Shown here one piece after another: positions 51,934-60,901 of a DNA stretch of 64,000 nt; within the stretch, counting starts at the first letter, position 1; each line of letters begins with the position of its first letter. The notes under the pieces were generated by a model. It had not been told where the DNA came from and ran no database searches. It was given only the letters and a program-made list of their open reading frames with translations. Made by a program: the position numbers and the translations under genes. Origin of the DNA: Pseudocalidococcus sp964653145 (lineage in GTDB: Bacteria > Cyanobacteriota > Cyanobacteriia > Thermosynechococcales > Thermosynechococcaceae); the NCBI GenBank assembly GCA_964653145.1, contig CAZZCG010000005.1, positions 99,218 through 163,217 on the forward strand. Reading direction: 5' to 3'.

Positions 51934-52905
51934 GTGACTCCTATGTCAGATTCACCTAGACCGATTGTGGAAATTCGGCAACTGACCAAAACCTATCGGA
52001 CTGGCTTTTGGCTCAATCAAAAACTCACGCCGATGAAAGGCTATGACTTGACGGTGTATGAAGGGGAAACCTTTGGTTTGCTCGGGCCCAATGGAGCCGG
52101 GAAAACGACGCTCCTGAAAACCCTACTGGGCCTGGTTCAACCCACCTCTGGCAGCGGTAAGATTCTTGGCCATCCCCTCGGCAACCAGGCCATGCGTCAA
52201 GCGATTGGTTATCTTCCCGAAAATCCTTTTTTTTACGACTATTTAACCGGGTGGGAGTTTTTAGAATTTACCGCAGGCCTGTTCCAAATTCCCCGTCACC
52301 TCCAGAAGCAGCGGATTCCCCTGTTGTTGGAGATGGTCGGCCTCAGCCATAAAGATGCCCGAAAAAAACAAATGCGCCGCTATTCAAAGGGGATGCTGCA
52401 ACGGGTGGGCATGGCCCAGGCCTTGATAAATGACCCAGATCTGGTTTTCTTAGATGAACCCATGTCGGGTCTGGATCCCCTGGGGCGCTATCAAATTCGC
52501 GAGATTATTCTCTCCCTCAAAAAACAAGGTAAAACGATTTTCTTTAACAGCCATGTTCTCGCCGATGTGGAAGCCATTTGTGATCGGGTGGGAATTTTGC
52601 ATCAGGGAGAATTGATCTGTGAAGGCCCCCTGGATCAACTCCTAGGCACCACCAATACCTATCATGTCCAAGGCCTGGGGGGGTATGTCGAGGGGCTCCA
52701 GGATCGTCTCAAACAACTTGAGGTGCAGGGTAATCGCTGGCAGGGCATTATTCAGGGGAGTCCGGAGCGATTTTTATCCTTGGTGAATGAGATGGGGGGA
52801 CAAATCCTCAGTCTGCATCTCGACCGGCCATCCTTGGAGGAGTTTTTTGTGGAAACCCTCAGGCAACGGGGCTGGGGCATTGGCCTGGAATCATCTAAAA
52901 ACTAG
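51934..52905 (+). CDS. ABC transporter ATP-binding protein (NatA/CcmA type)
   Basis: A 323-residue ATPase. Walker A is GPNGAGKTTL (about residues 52-61), the signature is the less common YSKGMLQRVGMAQ, Walker B is LVFLDEPMSGLDP, and the H-loop is FNSHVLADVE. The about 80 residues after the core are a typical exporter-type tail. No permease gene is adjacent; the only membrane protein nearby is DUF3120 upstream. The start is a GTG at 51934 or the ATG at 51943. The exported substrate is unknown. Confidence 0.85.
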   Translation: MTPMSDSPRPIVEIRQLTKTYRTGFWLNQKLTPMKGYDLTVYEGETFGLLGPNGAGKTTLLKTLLGLVQPTSGSGKILGHPLGNQAMRQAIGYLPENPFFYDYLTGWEFLEFTAGLFQIPRHLQKQRIPLLLEMVGLSHKDARKKQMRRYSKGMLQRVGMAQALINDPDLVFLDEPMSGLDPLGRYQIREIILSLKKQGKTIFFNSHVLADVEAICDRVGILHQGELICEGPLDQLLGTTNTYHVQGLGGYVEGLQDRLKQLEVQGNRWQGIIQGSPERFLSLVNEMGGQILSLHLDRPSLEEFFVETLRQRGWGIGLESSKN

Positions 52906-52959
52906 AGAATTAAGTTCAGGGCAATTAGCACCCAAGGGGATTCCTAGGCGACCCTTACC

Positions 52960-54516
52960 CTACTCCAGGCCCCGCACTTCCCTGGCAATCCGAGCCAACT
53001 CACTTTTTTCATCGATGGTAATGCGTGTCGGGGAACCACTGATAATTCGCTCAAAGTTCCGAAACGAGTCCTTAATTTCTGCGCCTTGCTCCGTAATCAC
53101 ATACTCCCGAATGCCCTTGTCATGCCAGGAGCCCCGCATCTTAAATACATTCAAAGCCCGGGACATTTCACCGCGAATTTCCACGTATTGCAGCAAAATA
53201 ATTGAGTCCGTAATTGTGGAAATGTGGGATTCCGTAATCGAGTTAGACCCCATGAATTGATCCGTGGTGTTCGTAAAGAAGCCAGTCAATTCCTCCTGTT
53301 TAGCAAACCCCGTCACCCCAATTACAAACTGACGAAAGGCGTTATTACTCACCCCGCGATCCAAAGCAGATAAGGAGTCAATGGCAATCCGTGAGGGCTT
53401 AAAGTCGGCAATTTCCGATTTGATGATTTGCAGGTGATCCTCTAAACCAGCCGATTCAGGATAGGCACAAATGATCCGTAACAGCCCCTTTTGCTCCATA
53501 TCTTCAAAGTCAATTCCCCAGGAAGAGGCATTGCGAGACAGTTGTGCTCGGGATTCTTCATAGGCAAATAACAGGGCCCGCTCCCCGGATTTACAGCCCG
53601 TTTCCAAAAACTTACTGACCAAGAGAGTTTTCCCCGTTCCCGTGGCCCCCGTGACCAAAATAATTGAGTCCTTAAAGAAACCGCCGCCACACATTTCATC
53701 AAGTTTTGGGATACCAGACGAAACCCGGACATTGGAGGAACGTTGGGTTAAGCGCATGGCCCCCAAGGGGAAGATGTTGATGCCTTCTTGGGTAATTGTG
53801 AACGGATACTCCCCCTTCATGTGGGTTGTTCCACGCAACTTGAGAATTTCGGCTGTGCGGCGACGGCGTTCCCCCTCGAGGACATTGCGTAAAATCACCA
53901 CATTATCGGAGACAAATTCTTCAACCCCAAACCGCGCCACCGGGCCGTATTCCTCAATCCGTTCTGTGGTCATGATCGTGGTCACGCCCAATTGCTTTAA
54001 GCGGGCCGCTAACCGAAAAATTTCCCGCCGCACCACCGAGGCCGCATCGTACTGTTGGAACACCGCTGTCACAGAGTCAATGGAAACCCGGTTGGCTTTG
54101 TATTTGCGTATGGCGTACTGAATCCGTTCAATCAGAGCAGAGAGATCAAAGTCGCCAGCCACCTCTTGCCCCTCCGGATCTGGGGATGCGTCTAGGATAA
54201 AAAGCTTGCCTTGATCAATCAGGGTTTGTAGATCCCAGCCAAAACTGAGGGCGTTTTTGATAATGTCGTTGGGGGATTCTTCAAAGGTAACGAAAATACC
54301 CGGATCATCAAAAATTGTGATTCCGTTGTAGAGAAACTGCATGGCGAGAAGGGTTTTGCCGGTGCCTGAGGTGCCACTGACTAAACTGGTGCGGCCCTTG
54401 GGCAAGCCCCCGCGGCTGATGTCATCAAAGCCTTCGATCATCGTCCGGACTTTTTCGACTTCCGTTCGGTTTAGGCGAGGTAAGGTGGGGAGTTCGTCAG
54501 CGTTGGCAAAGGTCAT
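52960..54516 (-). CDS. kaiC: Circadian clock ATPase/autokinase KaiC
   Basis: A 518-residue double RecA-fold protein, the core oscillator. The CI P-loop is GTSGTGKT (about 47-54) and the CII P-loop is GATGTGKT. The phosphorylation pair S-T lies in ESHISTITD at residues 433-434, equal to S431/T432 of S. elongatus because the N-terminus is two residues longer. CI and CII catalytic Glu pairs (TFEESP, AYEESR) are present. The end EKSELARIAREVRGLE is the tail KaiA binds. It follows kaiB after an 83-bp gap. Confidence 0.98.
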   Translation of the reverse strand: MTFANADELPTLPRLNRTEVEKVRTMIEGFDDISRGGLPKGRTSLVSGTSGTGKTLLAMQFLYNGITIFDDPGIFVTFEESPNDIIKNALSFGWDLQTLIDQGKLFILDASPDPEGQEVAGDFDLSALIERIQYAIRKYKANRVSIDSVTAVFQQYDAASVVRREIFRLAARLKQLGVTTIMTTERIEEYGPVARFGVEEFVSDNVVILRNVLEGERRRRTAEILKLRGTTHMKGEYPFTITQEGINIFPLGAMRLTQRSSNVRVSSGIPKLDEMCGGGFFKDSIILVTGATGTGKTLLVSKFLETGCKSGERALLFAYEESRAQLSRNASSWGIDFEDMEQKGLLRIICAYPESAGLEDHLQIIKSEIADFKPSRIAIDSLSALDRGVSNNAFRQFVIGVTGFAKQEELTGFFTNTTDQFMGSNSITESHISTITDSIILLQYVEIRGEMSRALNVFKMRGSWHDKGIREYVITEQGAEIKDSFRNFERIISGSPTRITIDEKSELARIAREVRGLE

Positions 54517-54599
54517 ATTGGCGTATTATCCCAATCCGGTGTAACAGAGAAAATCAATGCTCTAATGTCCAGGGACTCGTTTGGCAATCATCCCGGCCA

Positions 54600-54935
54600 T
54601 TAGCTATCTCCCAGGGTGGGATCAAAGTCTGAGCTACCCTCATTAATTTCTTCATAGAGCAAGTCTAGGCCAATGAGTACCTTCTCCCGATCCGATAAAT
54701 CTCCAATAATTTTACGCACAGGTGGCGGCAAGATTTTCGAGAGGGTTGGGGTAGCCAGGATTTTGTCCTCTTCCGCTAACTGGGGATTCTTCAGGACATC
54801 AATGACTTTGAGTGCGTAGACCCCTTTAAATTCTTGATCCAAAATATTGTTTAAGGTACGTAGGGCGCGGACAGAATTGGGGGTATTGCCAGCAACATAG
54901 AGCTTGAGGATATAGGTTTTTCGCAACATACTCAT
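54600..54935 (-). CDS. kaiB: Circadian clock protein KaiB
   Basis: A 111-residue fold-switching protein that binds phosphorylated KaiC and traps KaiA. The conserved KTYILKLYVAGNTPNSVRAL, VYALKVIDVLKNPQLAEEDKILATPTLSKILPPPVRKIIGDL and VLIGLDLLYEE are all present. A polar tail of about 16 residues (INEGSSDFDPTLGDS) follows, as in Thermosynechococcus-type KaiB. It begins 6 bp after the kaiA stop, so kaiA and kaiB are probably co-transcribed. Confidence 0.98.
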   Translation of the reverse strand: MSMLRKTYILKLYVAGNTPNSVRALRTLNNILDQEFKGVYALKVIDVLKNPQLAEEDKILATPTLSKILPPPVRKIIGDLSDREKVLIGLDLLYEEINEGSSDFDPTLGDS

Positions 54936-54941
54936 CTGAGA

Positions 54942-55799
54942 TTAAGCCTCACGGGGAATCGAACGCCGGTACATTTCGCACAGATGGGCAATGACATCAA
55001 TGAGGGTCAAGCGGTAGTCCAGCAAGAGATCCTCTTTTCGCCCCTCCAGTTTAAGCTGCTTGGCAAAATTATCCATTAGCTCAATGTGAATTTCTAAAAT
55101 CTGAGATACGGATATGTCAGCAAAAAAGGCTTTACTGACAAAGGCGTCCATGATCTGGTTGACGCTACTATTCTGGCGAAAGTATTCGAGGATGATTTGT
55201 CGATAATCGGTTTTTAGTTCCTCCAAAAACTCTGTCTTGGCCTGGGGTGGCATATGCCGGAAAAACTGCTGAGCATCACGTTTGTAATACACTCCTAAAT
55301 ATCCTAAGCGTTCCTTTAGACGTTCAGAAAGTACGGTTTGGCGAGACGTTCGTTCACCCTCGGCCAGCTCACTCAGGGCAATATTGGGGGGTAGTGGCAA
55401 TGGGCAGGCCTGGGACAGTTTTAGGTAGTGGGTGAAGGCAGTTTCCAGCGCAACGGAAATTTGTTCAGGAAGAGCACCGTTGAGAATCACTTCAGCAGCG
55501 TGGTAGCGAGGTTTAGAGTGGGGAGGAAATTCCGTTTCTGGGCCAATCAAGACGGCGGGCAAAATCGTGGCGCTGTGGTGGAGGTAGGTCAAGAGATCAT
55601 CCAGGCCTGGTTCCCACTCCAGAATTAGGCAATCAACCTTGTGACGATGCTGATCTAAATAGTTGCAAAGATCCGTAATGTCCGAAAAAAATTTGTAGCG
55701 GAAAGACTCTAAGCCTTGATCAAAATGCTGACTCAAGCTGTGGGCCAGGGTTGACGAATGGATTAATCCACAAATAGTTAGGGGCAAGGAATAAACCAC
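54942..55799 (-). CDS. kaiA: Circadian clock protein KaiA
   Basis: A 285-residue protein that stimulates KaiC autophosphorylation. The N-terminal pseudo-receiver domain covers about residues 1-135 (LILEWEPGLDDLLTYLHH). The C-terminal four-helix dimer domain covers about 175-280 (RLKERLGYLGVYYKRDAQQFFRHMPP, ILEYFRQNSSVNQIMDAFVSKAFFADISVSQILEIH). It is full length, not the short form of some filamentous cyanobacteria. The order kaiA-kaiB-kaiC is standard. Confidence 0.97.
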   Translation of the reverse strand: MVYSLPLTICGLIHSSTLAHSLSQHFDQGLESFRYKFFSDITDLCNYLDQHRHKVDCLILEWEPGLDDLLTYLHHSATILPAVLIGPETEFPPHSKPRYHAAEVILNGALPEQISVALETAFTHYLKLSQACPLPLPPNIALSELAEGERTSRQTVLSERLKERLGYLGVYYKRDAQQFFRHMPPQAKTEFLEELKTDYRQIILEYFRQNSSVNQIMDAFVSKAFFADISVSQILEIHIELMDNFAKQLKLEGRKEDLLLDYRLTLIDVIAHLCEMYRRSIPREA

Positions 55800-56204
55800 T
55801 CGTAACAGGACTTAAAACTCATGGAATTTCTTAATAATTATTTTATCATCTTTGCATTGGAATTTTTTTGAAGCCCCAGAGCTCCCCAATCTGGGTTTGA
55901 TTTGGCTTGAACCCTAGGTCAATACCCTGGCTCGTCATCTCTGCTAAAGGTCAGGCACTCAACAGTCATGCTTGAGAAGATTTCCGGTATTTTGTGTTCA
56001 ATTCCTCGGCACAATGACCCTAGTCCTCAGGCTGAAAACCCAACTTGCTAGGGGGAATTTTGGGGATTACTGAACTTTTTCCCAAGCGGGACGTCCTACA
56101 GGGGTAATTGTTGCAGAAGTCCGTGAATGCCCGATGTCTGGGATCACAGAGTTTTGTTAGTGGATGTGTCATTAGTGATTCTATAGAGTGTTTAGGGTTT
56201 GCTC
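55800..56204. other. Divergent region upstream of kaiA, no gene seen
   Basis: About 400 bp between kaiA (-) and the small secreted protein (+), AT-rich near kaiA (ATTATTTTATCATC at about 55838). It must hold the kaiA promoter; no clear -35/-10 pair was identified. A 27-codon ATG frame at about 55968 has no ribosome-binding site or conserved look. Confidence 0.4.
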
Positions 56205-56531
56205 ATGCTGAGATTAACCGCAAAGATTTTGCCCCTCGCTGCCGGTGGATTGATCCTTGCCCCGACCCTGGCCTGGGCTGAAGCCTACCCGCCCCAAGTG
56301 GTGAATCAGTTTGTTACCTCCTGTCAGGAAAACTTCCAGGCCCAAATTCCTACATTTGCTAATAAGAGTGGTGCCTATTGTCAATGTGTGATTCAGGAGT
56401 TGCAGCGTAAGCTGAGTTATGCTGACTTCAACCAATTGGCCAACACCCTGTCTCCCACAGAACAAGATTCCCTCAATCAGAAAGTTTTAGTCAGCACAGC
56501 TCAAGTTTGCATGGCTCGCACCCTCCAGTAG
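56205..56531 (+). CDS. Small secreted Cys-containing protein, unknown
   Basis: A 108-residue protein from the ATG at 56205 (MLRLTAKILPLAAGG). The signal peptide ends near LAWAEA (about residue 27). The mature helical part has four Cys (TSCQENF, YCQCVIQEL, QVCMARTLQ), suggesting two disulfides in the periplasm or lumen. The pattern of a short helical protein with a CxC pair recurs in cyanobacterial unknown proteins, but I do not recognise a name. It lies between kaiA and dxs and is not in an obvious operon. Confidence 0.65.
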   Translation: MLRLTAKILPLAAGGLILAPTLAWAEAYPPQVVNQFVTSCQENFQAQIPTFANKSGAYCQCVIQELQRKLSYADFNQLANTLSPTEQDSLNQKVLVSTAQVCMARTLQ

Positions 56532-56841
56532 CAATCACAGCCACCGATCACCTCACGCCGCGCTGGCCTGGGGATGAGATTGGAACTTGAGCAGAATTCT
56601 CTGGGAGGGATTGAAGGAGTTCTTGGCTTACCAGCGTTGATCCCCAGGCCCGTCGCCAAAATTGAATCTGCTGGGGTTCTGTTCCTATTTCTGCCGTTTT
56701 GAATACTCCTTAGGCCGCCTTAGGTTTGATAAGGTGAAAGATGTGATGCGGCTTTGGAAAGATTAGTGGCCACAGACTTGCGGATGCGGCTGTTTTCCCT
56801 GCTGCTTATTGCTCCATTTTTAGCTTCGAGGCCCTGGCACT
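56532..56841. other. Region upstream of dxs, no gene seen
   Basis: This 310-bp stretch contains two close copies of CTTAGG separated by CCGC (56711-56727 area) and several GGCCTGG-type repeats. A GTG frame of about 30 codons (from about 56767) overlaps the dxs start and is not supported. It probably holds the dxs promoter. Confidence 0.4.
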
Positions 56842-58743
56842 ATGCACCTGAGTGATCTCACCCATCCAAATCAGCTCCATGGTTTATCTATCGCTCAACT
56901 CAAACAGGTGGCCTGCCAAATCCGTGATAAGCATTTAGAAACCGTAGCGGCAACTGGGGGGCATCTCGGGCCAGGCCTGGGGGTCGTGGAGTTAACCTTA
57001 GCCCTCTATCAAACCCTGGATTTTGAAAAAGACCGCGTCGTTTGGGATGTGGGACACCAGGCCTACCCGCACAAAATGGTCACCGGTCGATTCAATAACT
57101 TTGCCACATTACGCCAAAAAAATGGAATTGCTGGCTATCTCAACCTTAAGGAAAGCCCCTTTGATCACTTTGGGGCCGGGCACGCCTCCACCAGTATTTC
57201 CGCTGCATTGGGGATGGCCTTGGCCCGAGATCATCAGGGCGAGCATTACAAAGTTGTGGCCATTATCGGGGATGGCGCATTGACGGGGGGGATGGCCTTA
57301 GAAGCAATTAACCACGCTGGCCACCTGCCCCATACGAATTTGATGGTCGTCCTCAACGATAACGAGATGTCCATTTCCCCCAATGTCGGCGCGATCCCCC
57401 GCTATCTCAACAAAATTCGCATCTCGCCCCAGGTTCAATTTATTGCCGACAACCTCAACGACCAACTCAAACAATTACCCTTCGTGGATCATGACTTTAC
57501 GGGCAGTATTAAAGAGGGGATGAAGCGCCTGGCGGTGCCGAAAGTGGGGGCGGTGTTTGAGGAATTGGGCTTTACCTACATCGGGCCGGTGGATGGTCAC
57601 AACATAGAAGAATTAATCAACACCTTCAATCGAGCCCATCAAATTGAGGGACCAGTCCTAGTTCACGTGGCCACCACCAAAGGGAAAGGCTATGCCATCG
57701 CCGAAAAAGATCAGGTCGGTTACCATGCTCAAAATCCCTTTGACTTGACTACGGGTAAAGCTAAACCCTCCAACAAGCCTAAGCCCCCCAGCTACTCCAA
57801 GGTTTTTGGCGACACATTGACCCATTTGGCGGAAAATGACCCCCGGATTTTAGGGATTACTGCTGCAATGGCTACGGGAACGGGCCTGGATATTCTTCAG
57901 AAAAACCTACCCAATCAATACATCGATGTTGGTATTGCCGAACAACACGCCGTGACGATGGCAGCGGGTTTGGCCACCAGTGGAATGCGCCCGATCGTAA
58001 CGATTTACTCCACATTTCTGCAACGGGCCTACGACCAAATTGTCCATGATGTCTGCATCCAAAACTTGCCGGTCTTTTTCTGCATGGATCGGGCGGGGAT
58101 TGTCGGAGCCGATGGGCCAACCCACCAGGGGATGTATGACATTGCCTACCTTCGTTGCTTGCCGAATATGGTCTTGATGGCCCCCAAAGATGAAGCGGAA
58201 CTGCAACAAATGCTCGTCACTGGGATTAACCACACCAGCGGCCCAATTGCAATGCGTTACCCCCGGGGCAATGGCTTTGGCGTGCCGTTAATGGAAGAAG
58301 GGTGGGAAGAGTTACCCATTGGCAAGGGAGAAATCTTGCGGCAAGGGGATGATATTTTGCTCTTAGCCTATGGCTCCATGGTTTACCCAGCGATGCAGGT
58401 GGCGGAAATTTTGGGTGAACACAGCCTCCAGGCCACGGTGGTCAATGCCCGCTTTGCGAAACCTCTCGATACCGAACTCATTATTCCCCTGGCCAGTCGG
58501 ATCAAACGGGTTGTCACGTTAGAGGAAGGATGTTTGATTGGTGGCTTTGGTACCGCAGTTCTGGAAGCTTTGCAAGAGGCGGATGTGCTGGTGTCGGTGT
58601 TGCGCTTGGGAGTGCCGGATATTTTGGTTGAACACGCCACCGCCGATCAATCGAAAGCGGATTTAGGCTTGACTCCTCCCCAAATGGCAGAAAAAATCCT
58701 AAGTAAATTTGCCGTACCCCAACCCGTGGGTGTTGCCCATTGA
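56842..58743 (+). CDS. dxs: 1-deoxy-D-xylulose-5-phosphate synthase
   Basis: A 633-residue ThDP enzyme that condenses pyruvate and glyceraldehyde 3-phosphate to DXP, the entry step of the MEP pathway. Motifs are GHLGPGLGVVELTLAL, the ThDP/Mg site GDGALTGGMALE...NDNEMSISPN, GPVDGHN and YDQIVHDVCIQNLPV, with DRAGIVGADGPTHQGMYD in the transketolase-like part. The length is typical. It pairs functionally with dxr at 4940 and feeds carotenoids, phytol and quinone tails. Confidence 0.97.
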   Translation: MHLSDLTHPNQLHGLSIAQLKQVACQIRDKHLETVAATGGHLGPGLGVVELTLALYQTLDFEKDRVVWDVGHQAYPHKMVTGRFNNFATLRQKNGIAGYLNLKESPFDHFGAGHASTSISAALGMALARDHQGEHYKVVAIIGDGALTGGMALEAINHAGHLPHTNLMVVLNDNEMSISPNVGAIPRYLNKIRISPQVQFIADNLNDQLKQLPFVDHDFTGSIKEGMKRLAVPKVGAVFEELGFTYIGPVDGHNIEELINTFNRAHQIEGPVLVHVATTKGKGYAIAEKDQVGYHAQNPFDLTTGKAKPSNKPKPPSYSKVFGDTLTHLAENDPRILGITAAMATGTGLDILQKNLPNQYIDVGIAEQHAVTMAAGLATSGMRPIVTIYSTFLQRAYDQIVHDVCIQNLPVFFCMDRAGIVGADGPTHQGMYDIAYLRCLPNMVLMAPKDEAELQQMLVTGINHTSGPIAMRYPRGNGFGVPLMEEGWEELPIGKGEILRQGDDILLLAYGSMVYPAMQVAEILGEHSLQATVVNARFAKPLDTELIIPLASRIKRVVTLEEGCLIGGFGTAVLEALQEADVLVSVLRLGVPDILVEHATADQSKADLGLTPPQMAEKILSKFAVPQPVGVAH

Positions 58744-58940
58744 CCTCAGCCTCAATCTGGAGTGTGGGATTTATCCGGTGTGGTAATCCGAAATGGGCTC
58801 CAGGCCCCGTGAGATAGAATGAAATGACAAGTTCAAAGGATAAATTCTGTAATTGAAAGCGAATGTAAAGCTTTTACCTGGATTGAGCATTGAACTTGGT
58901 TTGTTTGCCTATACTGTCAAAGGTGATTCAATTAAACGCT

Positions 58941-59168
58941 ATGAGCGATATTAATCAAGAAATCGAGAAAGCCCGTCAAGAGGCCCGTGCTGCCTGTGAT
59001 ACTGCGGGGGCTACCTCTGGGGAATGTGCGGCGGCCTGGGATGCTTTAGAGGAAATGCAAGCGGAAGCCTCACATCAACGGGAAGCTAAAACCGAAAAGA
59101 AAAACTCCTTCCAGCAATACTGCGATGACAACCCAGAAGCAGCTGAGTGCCGGATTTACGACGACTAA
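58941..59168 (+). CDS. Calvin-cycle regulatory protein CP12
   Basis: A 75-residue protein from the ATG at 58941 (MSDINQEIEKARQEARAAC). It is a redox-controlled, mostly disordered linker that joins GAPDH and phosphoribulokinase and turns them off in the dark. Both Cys pairs are present: C19/C29 in the N-terminal half and C61/C70 in YCDDNPEAAEC at the end, and the AWDALEEMQAE core motif is intact. A TATACT -10-like element lies at 58910-58915. A 49-bp gap leads to the fructosamine-kinase gene. Confidence 0.96.
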   Translation: MSDINQEIEKARQEARAACDTAGATSGECAAAWDALEEMQAEASHQREAKTEKKNSFQQYCDDNPEAAECRIYDD

Positions 59169-59217
59169 TTCCTGACTCTTTTAAACTCTTCCAACTGATT
59201 CTGCCCATTCCCCGCCC

Positions 59218-60090
59218 ATGTGGTTTACGATTAACCAGGCCATCTCAGCTGCAATTGGTGAATCTTTTGTAACCACTAATCACCGAGGTGTGGGCGGCGG
59301 CAGCATTAACCAAGCCTATGTGTTAGCGGATGGGTCTAAAAAGTTTTTTGCCAAACTTAATCTACCTCAGCGGGCAGGGATGTTCCAGCAAGAATCATCT
59401 GGACTCCAGGCCTTGGCCAAGGTTAAGGCTATCCGAACTCCCCAAGTGATCTGTACCGGGGTGGATGATCGGCATAGTTTTATCGTTTTAGAGTACATCC
59501 CGTTTGATCATGGTTCAGCCCAGGCCTGGGAGCAGTTAGGGCGGGATTTAGCAAACTTACACTTGCTGAGCCAGTCCCAACAATTCGGCTGGGATCAGGA
59601 CAATACGATTGGTAGCACCCCCCAAATTAACCCACTGATGGCCGATTGGGCGACATTCTGGCAGGAAGCACGGATTGGCTATCAACTGCAACTAGCCCGC
59701 AAACGCGGGGTACATTTAGACAATGCCGATGTTCTGTTACGCAATATTCCTCGCCTTTTAGGCCGCCACCAGCCCAAACCAACCCTAGTTCATGGTGATC
59801 TTTGGAGTGGCAATGTGGCTTTTACGGAGTCTGGGGAGCCTGTGATTTTTGACCCAGCAGTTTATTACGGCGACCGAGAAGTAGATTTAGCCATGACGGA
59901 ATTGTTTGGTGGCTTTCGTCCGGAGTTTTACCAAGGCTATGAATCGGTCTATCATTTACCCGCTGGCTATCACATCCGGAAAATTCTCTACAACCTCTAC
60001 CATATTCTCAACCATGGGAATTTGTTTGGTGGGAGTTACTGGCACCAGGCCGGGGGAATGATTCAAACCTTGCTCAAAACTTTGGAATAG
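59218..60090 (+). CDS. Fructosamine/ketosamine kinase family protein
   Basis: A 290-residue kinase-fold protein. The N-terminus has GGGSINQAYVLADG and FFAKLN (ATP site), and the catalytic loop reads HGDLWSGNVAF with the metal site FDPAVYYGDREVDLAM. The family phosphorylates sugars attached to protein amines, leading to deglycation repair. The bacterial substrate may be ribulosamines. It lies between cp12 and ureF, with gaps of 49 and 8 bp, so it is probably co-transcribed with ureF. Confidence 0.9.
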   Translation: MWFTINQAISAAIGESFVTTNHRGVGGGSINQAYVLADGSKKFFAKLNLPQRAGMFQQESSGLQALAKVKAIRTPQVICTGVDDRHSFIVLEYIPFDHGSAQAWEQLGRDLANLHLLSQSQQFGWDQDNTIGSTPQINPLMADWATFWQEARIGYQLQLARKRGVHLDNADVLLRNIPRLLGRHQPKPTLVHGDLWSGNVAFTESGEPVIFDPAVYYGDREVDLAMTELFGGFRPEFYQGYESVYHLPAGYHIRKILYNLYHILNHGNLFGGSYWHQAGGMIQTLLKTLE

Positions 60091-60098
60091 GTTCTGGG

Positions 60099-60764
60099 GT
60101 GTCATCAACCTTACTCAAACTCCTACAGCTGGCCAGTCCTGCCTTACCGGTGGGAGCCTACGCCTATTCGGAAGGGCTAGAATTTTTGATTCAAACCGAG
60201 CAAATCACCACTGCGGCAGGGTTGCATGATTGGATTGTTGCCGAACTCACTTTAGGGGCGATTCGGATTGATGCTGCCGTGATGGTTAGGGCATACCAGG
60301 CCGAGCAACAGGATCATCAAAAAACTATTCAGTTCTGGCAACACTGGTTAACTGCGGCGCGGGATAGTGAAGTTTTACGGCTGCAGAGTTTACAAATGGG
60401 GCGGTCGCTCTGGCAACTATTTCTCGACTTAGAAGGAAGAACCCAAGCATGGACTGCTCAAGAACCCCATCATTTTGCCATATCCTTTGGTCGGGTAGCC
60501 GGGGCCTGGAACATTGATCTCACTCAAGCTCTTGTGGCCTTTCTCCACAGTTGGGCCGGGAATTTAGTCAATGCGGGTGTCAAATTAATTCCCCTTGGCC
60601 AGACCCACGGTCAACAACTACTCTTAAGTTTAAATCCCACCATTGTGGTACAGAGCCAGGAACTTCTCACCCTCACTGATGAAGATCTCCAGAGTTGTAG
60701 TTGGGCACAGTCCCTAGCTGCCATGGGCCATGAAACTCTGTATAGTCGCCTGTTCCGCAGTTAA
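60099..60764 (+). CDS. ureF: Urease accessory protein UreF
   Basis: A 221-residue helical chaperone that, with UreD/H and UreG, gates nickel delivery to urease. Family-like parts are LLQLASPALPVGAYAYSEGLEFLIQ at the start and ISFGRVAGAWNIDLTQALVAFLHSWAGNLVNAGVKLIPLGQTHGQ in the C-terminal half. The start is a GTG at 60099, 8 bp after the previous stop. No other ure gene lies nearby, which fits the scattered urease genes of many cyanobacteria. Confidence 0.92.
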   Translation: MSSTLLKLLQLASPALPVGAYAYSEGLEFLIQTEQITTAAGLHDWIVAELTLGAIRIDAAVMVRAYQAEQQDHQKTIQFWQHWLTAARDSEVLRLQSLQMGRSLWQLFLDLEGRTQAWTAQEPHHFAISFGRVAGAWNIDLTQALVAFLHSWAGNLVNAGVKLIPLGQTHGQQLLLSLNPTIVVQSQELLTLTDEDLQSCSWAQSLAAMGHETLYSRLFRS

Positions 60765-60788
60765 TGTTGAACTTGAGTATTACTGATC

Positions 60789-60818
60789 AAAAAAACAGTG
60801 CCCCGTAAGACACCGTTT
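60789..60818 (-). terminator. Probable terminator of rlpA
   Basis: Read on the minus strand, AAAC-GTG and CAC-GTTT arms (60793-60818, one mismatch) form a hairpin followed by a run of T (A run 60789-60795 on +). It lies 84 bp after the rlpA stop and may also limit ureF transcription from the other side. Confidence 0.5.
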
Positions 60819-60901
60819 AATTACTTTACGATTGAAGTTTCGTTTCAGGGGATCGAGAAGCTAGGCTTGCCATCAAAATATCAAGTGCCAGAAAGCCAAC
60901 G

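Noticed and set aside
55968..56051. 27-codon ATG frame between kaiA and the next gene
   Set aside because: No ribosome-binding site and an unremarkable composition.
56767..56856. About 30-codon GTG frame with a hydrophobic middle ahead of dxs
   Set aside because: It overlaps the dxs start out of frame and has no ribosome-binding site; a leader peptide would need conservation evidence.
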